Shown piece by piece: positions 57,085 to 64,000 of a DNA stretch of 64,000 nt. The position numbers and the translations under genes were made by a program. Position 1 is the stretch's first letter; every line of letters begins with the position of its first letter. The stretch spans positions 37,148,058 to 37,212,057 of the forward strand of contig CM043946.1 of NCBI GenBank assembly GCA_014529385.2, written 5' to 3'. This stretch comes from Adiantum capillus-veneris. Lineage: Eukaryota > Streptophyta > Polypodiopsida > Polypodiales > Pteridaceae. A model generated the notes under the pieces. That model made no database searches and was not told where the DNA came from. It saw nothing but the letters and a program-made list of their open reading frames with translations.

Positions 57085-59200
57085 GAGACTGATCTCCAAA
57101 CCAAACCTGTGACTGTATGCATATGGAACTTTAGACATATAGGCTATCTCCTCTTGTGTCTTTGGACACATATCCTTCGTTAGTTTAAAATGACCAGCCA
57201 AAGGTGTAGAAACTGGTTTTGCATTTTGCATTGCAAACCTTTCTAGTACCTTCTTGATATAATCTTCTTGAGATAGCTTTATTGTCTTCTTCGTCCTGTC
57301 CCTTGATATTTTCATACCAAGTATCCTCTTTGCAGCACCCAAATCTTTCATTGAAAAAGATTTGGACAGCTCCTCTTTTAGGTCTTTGATGTCCTGCATG
57401 TTAGCACTTGCAATCAACATGTCATCAACATACAACATTAGGATGATGAATTTTCCATCTCCCAAATTCTTCGTGTAGACGTAGTGATCCGAGTTGCATT
57501 TTATGAATCCATCATCCAACATCCATCGATCAAACTTCAAGTACCATTGTCTTGATGCTTGCTTTAAACCATACAAGCTCTTCTTTAATCTGCAAACCAT
57601 TTTCTCCTTACCTTTTACTTCATACCCCTTTGGTTGAAGCATGTAGATTTCCTCCTCTAAGTCACCGTGAGGGAATGCTGTATTTACATCCATTTGCTCG
57701 AGATTTAGATCATGAGCAGCCACAAGGCTTAAGACAAGCCTAATTGAGTTCATTTTTACAACAGGAGAAAATATTTCATTGAAGTCAATACCTTTCTTTT
57801 GAGAAAAACCTTTTACCACAAGCCTAGACTTGTACCTTTTCTTCCCACCTTCTTCTTCCTTTAGCTTGTACACCCATTTTTTTTGAAGTGCCCGCTTATC
57901 TTTAGGCAGCTCAACCAACTCCCATGTTTGGTTGCAATGTAGTGAGTCCATCTCCACTTGCATGCTCTTCGTCCATTCTTCTTTGGATTCATGTTGCATA
58001 GCTTCTTCATATGATTCTGGCTCTCCAGAATCTGAGATCAAGAGATGGTTGAAGGAAGGAACAAACCTTTCTGGAGGTCTACTTGCTCTTGTAGATCTTT
58101 GGGGAATAGGTTGAGGCTCCTCATTTGGTTGACGTTGTTGCACATTGTCACCATTTGCAGTCCTTGAGTCTTCACCGTCCTCAAGCTCCATATACTCATC
58201 ACCTGTTTCTTTTGTTTTTTTTCTTTCCAAGTAATCTTTGTACATATTTTGTTCGTTAAAAATTACATCCCTACTCCTTAAGATTTTACCATCTTCAGGA
58301 TTCCATAGGCGATACCCTAAGTCTCCTTCTCCATAGCCAATGAAGAAACACTTTTTGGACTTTGCATCTAACTTTGATCTTAGGCTTCTATCTATGTGCA
58401 TGCATGAAAGCCTCACACCCAAACACTTTGAGAAATGCATAATTCACCGGTTTACCTATCCATGCCTCTTTTGGAACTCCCCCATCCAATGCCGTTGAGG
58501 GTGACCGATTGATTAAGTAAACAGATGTACTTACAGCTTCCGCCCAAAGCTCAAGCGGTAGGCCTGCATGTAGCCGCATGCTTTGTGCTCATTCCATGAT
58601 TGTCTTGTTCATCCTTTCCAAAATCCCATTTTGTTGAGGTGTCCTTGGGGTTGTCCTTTACCTCCGAATGCCATTGCTAGCACAAAAGCTTGGCTGCAAT
58701 ATTCGCCTCCATTGTCGGATCTGAGGCATTTAACCTTGGTACCTGTTTCATTCTCCACAAAGGATTTCCACCTTTGAAATATGGAAAATACATCGGATTT
58801 ATTCTTCATGACATAAATCCATGTTTTTCTAGTTGCATCGTCTATAAATGTTACATAGTACAATGAGCCACCAAGTGATGGTGTACTTGCAGGACCCCAA
58901 ACATCAAAATGAACCAACTCAAGTTTTTTATTTTTTCTTTCATTTCCTGATTTTTGAAATTTTACCCTCTTTTGTTTACCATAAACACAATCTTCACAGA
59001 ACTCTAAGTCCACTTCTTTCAAACCTGGTAGAAGCTTCTTTGTTTAATTGAAGGATTTGCATTCCTTTGGCACTCATATGTCCAAGTCGGTAGTGCCACA
59101 CCGCACGGTCAACTTCTGTACTTGTTGCACAAGCTGAAGGTTGCGTGCTAACAGTACACAAGTAAAGTGTACCTACTTTTTCACCCTTGGCAACCACCAA
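57085..59200 (-). pseudogene. copia E pol: integrase and RT, broken, RNase H missing
   Basis: Fragments in several frames. 58994-59200 has the HHCC start (VWHYRLGHMSAKGMQIL). 58609-59022 has CEDCVYGKQ, HFDVWGPA (Ser to Phe beside the catalytic Asp) and LRSDNGGEY. 58388-58579 has INRSPSTALDGGVPKEAW. 57067-58440 has KCFFIGYGEGDLGYRLWNP and RT (MDVNTAFPHGDLEEEIYML, LYGLKQASRQWY, LYVDDML). After AYMSKVPYA the sequence jumps to 17 unrelated codons and the polypurine tract, deleting the whole RNase H. At least three frameshifts. Confidence 0.9.
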
Positions 59201-59218
59201 AGATCCCTTTGAGATCTT

Positions 59219-60349
59219 TCACCGTTTGTTATCGAATGCAATGTTGTGACCTTCATCGTCCAATTGTCCTGTAGAGATCAAATTTTTGCGAAGAGAAGGA
59301 ACATGCCTAACATCTTTAAGCTTCCATTCATTTCCGTTAGCAGTTTTGACAGAAACTGTACCTTTGCCGACAATCTCACAAGCTTCATCATCTCCCAAGT
59401 ATACATACCCAAAATTACCTTTGGTGTAGTCTTGGAAATTTTGCTTGTGTGGTGTCGCATGGAATGAAGCCCCGGAATCTACTATCCAGGAATTAGACAC
59501 ATTGTCTGATGAGAGAATTAGAGCATCTTGCTCTACTTTACCTGCCACATTGGCATCCGATGTTGGCTTGTTGTCTTGAGACTCTGTCTCCTTCTTCTTC
59601 TTGGACCAGCAATCCTTCTTGACGTGGCCCTTCTTGCCGCAATTCCAACATTCAAGAATTGACTTTGTGTGTGACTTGCTCCGCCTTGAGCGATCACGAC
59701 CCTTTTGGTTTTTGAACCTCTCCTTAAGCCTTCCTCTTGTTTCCACTGATAGTGCAACACTTGATGATTCTCCTGTGCTTCTCCTTCGCATTTCCTCGCT
59801 TAGGAGAACACCCACAACATCATCAAACTTAAGAGTATTTGTGCTAGAGATAGAATTACTTACAGCCATCACAAGGCTGTCCCAACTATTCGGTAGAGAT
59901 GATAGTATAAGGAGAGCTCTCACTTCATCATCGAAATTGATTTTCACTGATCGAAGTTGACTTATGTTTGTGTTAAAGTCATTTAGGTGTTCTGCAACTG
60001 AACCATTCTCTGCCATCTTTAGATTGAACAAGCGCTTCATAAGAAATACCTTATTGGATGCCGATGGTTTCTCGTAGAAGTCATCAAGTGACTTCATCAA
60101 GTCCTCCATGGTCTTCATCTCCGAAACATTGAAGGCCACCGTTGACGCTAAGCTTAACCGGATTGTTCCCAGTGCCTTTCGATCAAGGACAATCCATGCT
60201 TCATCTGCCATTGTTGCGGGCTTCTTCGCAAGACCGCCTAGTGGCAAATAGAGGTCCTTCTGGTAGAGATAGTCTTCAATTTGCATCTTCCAATGCTGGT
60301 AGTTTTTGCCGTTGAACTTCTCAATCTTGAGCTTCCCTTCCTCCGCCAT
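59219..60349 (-). CDS. gag: copia E Gag and protease
   Basis: 376 residues from MAEEGKLKIEKFNGKNYQHW. Gag domain (LKSLDDFYEKPSASNKVFLM), basic region, zinc knuckle CWNCGKKGHVKKDC (about 235-248), aspartic protease (SWIVDSGASFHATP, about 288-301). The frame ends with a stop after AFDNKR; homologous copia frames continue into integrase, so this stop is a mutation. Gag itself looks intact and could act in trans. Confidence 0.9.
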   Translation of the reverse strand: MAEEGKLKIEKFNGKNYQHWKMQIEDYLYQKDLYLPLGGLAKKPATMADEAWIVLDRKALGTIRLSLASTVAFNVSEMKTMEDLMKSLDDFYEKPSASNKVFLMKRLFNLKMAENGSVAEHLNDFNTNISQLRSVKINFDDEVRALLILSSLPNSWDSLVMAVSNSISSTNTLKFDDVVGVLLSEEMRRRSTGESSSVALSVETRGRLKERFKNQKGRDRSRRSKSHTKSILECWNCGKKGHVKKDCWSKKKKETESQDNKPTSDANVAGKVEQDALILSSDNVSNSWIVDSGASFHATPHKQNFQDYTKGNFGYVYLGDDEACEIVGKGTVSVKTANGNEWKLKDVRHVPSLRKNLISTGQLDDEGHNIAFDNKR

Positions 60350-60409
60350 AACTCCAACTCAATTCAAGGAATCCTTTCCTTGAGATAATTTAGCTACGAG
60401 CAAACCTTG

Positions 60410-60420
60410 CTCTGATACCA
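60410..60420 (-). promoter_or_regulatory. primer-binding site of copia E
   Basis: Minus-strand TGGTATCAGAG two bases after the 5' LTR, continuing CAAGG; initiator-Met type. Confidence 0.9.
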
Positions 60421-60422
60421 GT

Positions 60423-61184
60423 TGTTAGGAAATAAGACATAGCTAAATAGATAATTGAGTAGATTACTTAATGGAGAGAGACAGATTTACATACACGAGA
60501 TTATAGAGTAGAGAGAGAGAGAGAGAGTACACACGATATACGTGGTTCACCCAATGTGGGCTACGTCCACGGGAAAGCAGCCACTCAATGGCTTTAGTAC
60601 TTCAAAACAAGAAGTAGTTTACAAAGGGATTATACCCTTAATGGAGCTCCCGCCTTGCTTCACTCTCACCACCTCACACTCACCTTGTTGCATCAACTTC
60701 ACACTATGAAATGTGTGTAGAAATGGCCTCCTTTTATAGGCCAAAAGGGCTGCCCTCTCTTATGAGAGACAGCCATGTGTAGCCGTCCTTGTGCGAATAA
60801 GTCCAAATCGGACCCTCCAATCCGCCCATGTGTGGCCGCCCTTGAGAAGACAAGTCCGCTTTTGAATTCGGCCACCGGCCACCGCCATTGACTTCCGACC
60901 ACCGGCCATCGGCCATTGACTACCGGCCACCGGCCAACTGACCGGTTGTTTTCCGACCACTTTTCGGCTGCCGTCCGGCCATAATATTCTGGCGAAAAAG
61001 AAAACTCGGGGGCCTCCGCCCCCGAGGCCTTTAAAGTTGCCCCTGATTCTTGTCCGTGAAAATTTTGGTTTCCGGTGCGTGATTTTCCTTCACGCACGAT
61101 GGCTTCTCCTCATAATGGGGGCCTTACAAATGTGCGCTTTTACCACATAAAATTACAAGGGTAAATCAGGCTCCATACTTAACA
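60423..61184 (-). repeat. copia E 5' LTR
   Basis: 762 bp partner of 56334-57072, with extra CCGGCCA/CCATTGACT units (about 60870-60940) explaining most of the length difference. TATAAAAG box near 60735 (minus strand). Confidence 0.92.
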
Positions 61185-61463
61185 TTTTTACCCTTTATAA
61201 GCACATAAGATTTTATTTTTTTTTCCTTCTTATTCATGTTTACTTGTTAACATCACAAATTCTACAGGGGCTACTATTAATTATGTCTCCAAATAATAAT
61301 CTTTTAAGTATGTTTTTTTTTGTTGAAAAAAACAATACACCGTGCAAGAAAAAAAATTTGAAATAAATTAACACTTAAGAAGAAATTGACTTAGCTCTTG
61401 CACTCAAAGCTCTCCATAGCTTTACTTATATTTGAAGGATCGTTCCTAGAGCTCTGATACCAC
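61185..61463. other. element F interior (5' part)
   Basis: About 280 bp AT-rich leader of element F between copia E and F's 5' LTR. It ends with the initiator-Met primer site (minus-strand TGGTATCAGAGC at 61451-61462). Confidence 0.8.
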
Positions 61464-61949
61464 TGCTACGAACAGAAGGCATGGTTGCCCTGCAAAATAC
61501 GTAAATAACATGTTGCAATCCATGAAAGCACAAATCGGCATACTTGGCACAAACCCATAGTGTGTATGCAATGCCGTACTCGAACAGATAGAGAGACAGA
61601 GTGGTAGAGAGAGAAAAGATACCTGCAGGCGCACCTCCTAAAGTGGAGTGCTACGCCGGCACGATGAGAGATAAGAGAAGAGGAGAGAAGAACAGACACG
61701 AGCACTGCGTGTAATCTCCCCCCGTGCAAGAGTGGCCATTTCCCTCTTGCACATATTTAATTTATAGATTCTTGAATGGTCAAAGTGAGTACAGATTGGC
61801 CGGCCAGTCATAAATGGCCAAAGCTCATAAAGAGCACTTGAATAATCAAATATACATAAAATATAATATGCTTTTGCATAATCTATTATCTGCTAATGCT
61901 TTTGCCACCTGTCAGCTGCAGTAAATGGATAAATATCTATTCCATAACA
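61464..61949 (-). repeat. element F 5' LTR
   Basis: 486 bp partner of 50724-51216; its outer end adjoins ATATC (61950-61954). Confidence 0.9.
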
Positions 61950-63150
61950 ATATCATCTATTAGTTGAGTTTAGTACTCTACATGGTCAGGGCCTCCTGCT
62001 TTGGTCTCCAACTAGACCACGTCCCAAAATTCATGTCTCTACCCCAATTGTTTGTTGTTGATGCACAAATTGGCTTATTAATTACTTAAACACTTGCCAT
62101 TTTTGGGTAATGATAAGTGATCCATCAATACAAATTTTGGGCGTTTGATTTAACTACAACATTTAGAATTGAAGCTCAATTCATGGATTATAATGATACA
62201 AACATCATCTCCATCAAATGGCACAAGCTAAAAAGGGAAGAGATAATTGCGAGATTCAAATTCAAGTGGTCCATTACCTAGATGTTGTGGTGGTCCTTAC
62301 ATGGAAGCAACAACTTAAATTCAATGATTTGTTTGAAGGCCTAGTACAGTAACTATATTCAATGTGAAAAAAATACAACATGTTTGCGATGGAAGAACAT
62401 CCATTAGAGGGTGTGTAACCCCAAAACCTAGCGAACCTTCAAAATCCTGAAACAACCAATAGAACACCCTTCCATACTTTGATAGATTAGGGACGGGTTG
62501 ATGAAGAAAAGATCAATCATGGAAGAATGAGTGCATAATCTCATCCCAAAATTGTGCCTAGCTTAGCTTTCCAGAATTTTGCTCATCAAAGTGTACTGTT
62601 TGTCCAATTCGATGCTGTAACTACACATTATTGAAACATTAAAGCTAAAACATTTGGAGGCCCTTCAAATATATTGTTTTAAAGACTCATGGATTGCTTT
62701 ACATCAAATTTATCTTGCTACCCCTGATGACAAGCTGCTTAATCCCAGCCCATAAACATGAAACCTAATGTATATTAGAGCTCAAATACAACCTGGATGT
62801 AACCAATTGCTCTTGCTAAATAGTCCATACATGCCTCTCTCTCTCTCGCACACATACACACAATCTTTTGGGTGTATCTTTGGTTCCTTTTATAAAGTGG
62901 ATATTCATTCAAGAGTGGAAATGATAAGAGAGCTAGCATGCAAAGTAGAGAGAAAATTTATTCATTTTAGCCTCCATGAAATTCTAAAGAATAATTTTGG
63001 AATACAAAATCTCCATCTAAAAAAGGAAAGGATTCATCGTTGACCATAAAGAAAGCTACAAAATCCAAGAGCTCAAAGTCATGAGGGATTTGTGGGGGAT
63101 TTTCTAAAGATTAACGTATAGTACCACGTAAATTTACAAGACACGATTAG
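61950..63150. other. unit Y continuation after element F
   Basis: Matches 42875-43877. It includes about 250 bp (62388-62640) absent from unit X. No gene seen. Confidence 0.65.
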
Positions 63151-63318
63151 GTCATAAAAGTGTGGGAAGTTGCTCTTTTTCTCTTTGATAATGGTTCCAC
63201 CCACAATTTCATCTCTATGGAGCTAGCTGAAAAGCTAGGAGTGCTACCAAAATTTATGAGTGTGATGAACATACCAACACCTTCCACTTGTAATATTCAC
63301 ACTCTAGAAACAAAATAA
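63151..63318 (+). pseudogene. retropepsin relic, unit Y
   Basis: Copy of 43878-44045 with FDNGSTHNFISMELAEKLGV and the same TAA end (63316-63318). The frame is kept in both units despite flanking changes. Still only a fragment. Confidence 0.6.
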
Positions 63319-64000
63319 TTATTCCCTAAAGCAGGAAGAACCCATATTGCATCATATTGAGGGTCCTAATTCCGTGATAAGGTAGGTAGAGGACAACCAC
63401 CACCAAAAGCACACTATTATATGTACATGACACCATCCATTTCCATCATCCAAAGCCATGTTGGTAAGTCCTCTAGAAAACGTTATTAATTTTTCCATGG
63501 AATAAAAAAGGCATGCTAACTCTATCATTCACACCAATAGGATGCAAGCAACTTCCTAGATGATAACAATGAGACTAGATCAAGCTGTAACAAAATTGCT
63601 AGCTTGAGGTAAGTTTATTGCGAGAGTTGGACTGTAGAGTAGTGCAACTGTAGAGTGGTACTGTTACAATAGACAATATAGTAGGATCTAATCTTGGTGA
63701 TGAATACACAAATCGTGGCTCTTTAAACAATATTGGGAGTGTTTTTTTTTATAGGTTTCCACCTCCCAATGTGACTTCCTTGAGTACAATCAATAGTGAG
63801 TAAGCACATCCGAATGAGGTAGATAGTGAAACACACCCATTGCTTCTAATATACTAGCATGTTATCTATACATGTCCATGGCGTTGCTCCCATAATTCAA
63901 CTCCATGTCTAAATTGACATTGATGACAAGATCATGAACGATCCTTACTTGGGCAACTGTGAAAGCAACTCTACAAGGATTTCCGTCCCAAGGCAAGCAA
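63319..64000. other. unit Y right part to window edge
   Basis: Matches 44046-44734 of unit X. It contains the start of the minus-strand ORF noted there. No gene recognised. Confidence 0.5.

Larger units (their letters stand above)
56334..61184 (-). mobile_element. Ty1/copia retrotransposon E, RNase H deleted
   Basis: 4851 bp on the minus strand inside element F. LTRs at 56334-57072 and 60423-61184, initiator-Met primer site, polypurine tract (minus-strand AAGTGGGAGAT), flanks TTTTT on both sides (56329-56333, 61185-61189). Gag-protease is open, pol has several frameshifts and the RNase H domain is missing, so it is not autonomous. Confidence 0.92.
50724..61949 (-). mobile_element. large non-coding LTR retrotransposon F (LARD-like), carrying copia E
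   Basis: 11.2 kb on the minus strand, 6.4 kb without copia E. LTRs at 50724-51216 and 61464-61949 (TGCTACGAAC...CCATAACA), initiator-Met primer site, purine-rich AACGGAGAGGTA before the 3' LTR, target duplication ATATC (50719-50723, 61950-61954). Unit X (42875) has the empty site. No Gag or Pol motif in the 5.4 kb interior, so it depends on other elements' proteins. Confidence 0.88.
45530..64000 (+). repeat. tandem duplication unit Y (to window end)
   Basis: Second direct copy of the unit starting TTTGGTTAACGTGA, carrying element F and, within it, copia E. The last window base corresponds to about 44734 of unit X, so about 0.8 kb of Y lies beyond the window. Y keeps the promoter and start of the small gene that X lost. 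Confidence 0.88.

Overview
This is a gene-poor stretch of a large plant nuclear genome, built almost entirely from nested LTR retrotransposons. Plant origin is supported by Ty1/copia elements with initiator-Met-tRNA primer sites, a Ty3/gypsy element of Tat type with two RNase H-like domains, a plant-style TATA promoter and GT/AG exon pieces. The long CT/GA tracts and a bacterial-type (beta-class) DNA methyltransferase pseudogene hint at a seed-free plant such as a fern, but that is a weak inference.

Layout. (1) 1-1034 is the 3' end of a copia element (copy 1a) inserted in the gag of gypsy element A. (2) 1035-22656 is gypsy A (+ strand, 5' end outside the window), broken by two related 1.3 kb TTAA-flanked terminal-inverted-repeat elements (1351-2624, 17294-18622) and by gypsy B (3125-15433, - strand), a younger member of A's own family. 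(3) 22657-25085 is a decayed multi-exon DNA methyltransferase-like pseudogene. (4) 25086-45529 (unit X) and 45530 to the window end (unit Y) are direct tandem copies of an ancestral unit of about 6-7 kb. Each unit carries a pseudogene of a small unrecognised protein, remnants of an unrecognised minus-strand gene and a retropepsin relic.

Unit X was hit by copia C (26871-35946), which was itself hit by a 4.2 kb non-autonomous LTR element D (29213-33375). D carries a Mn-superoxide-dismutase gene fragment. X was also hit by a nearly intact copia of the 1a family (copy 1b, 37458-42635). Unit Y was hit by a large non-coding LTR element F (50724-61949), itself hit by copia E (56334-61184). Because X and Y are paralogous, each supplies uninterrupted target sites that date and delimit the insertions in the other.

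No element is demonstrably autonomous as it stands. Copia 1b is closest: one nonsense codon, and LTRs differing at one position by eye. Gypsy B has two pol frameshifts but carries two related accessory ORFs upstream of gag with an F-box-like start, which I consider the most interesting coding feature. No host gene in the window looks functional, and I saw no tRNA, rRNA or CRISPR array.
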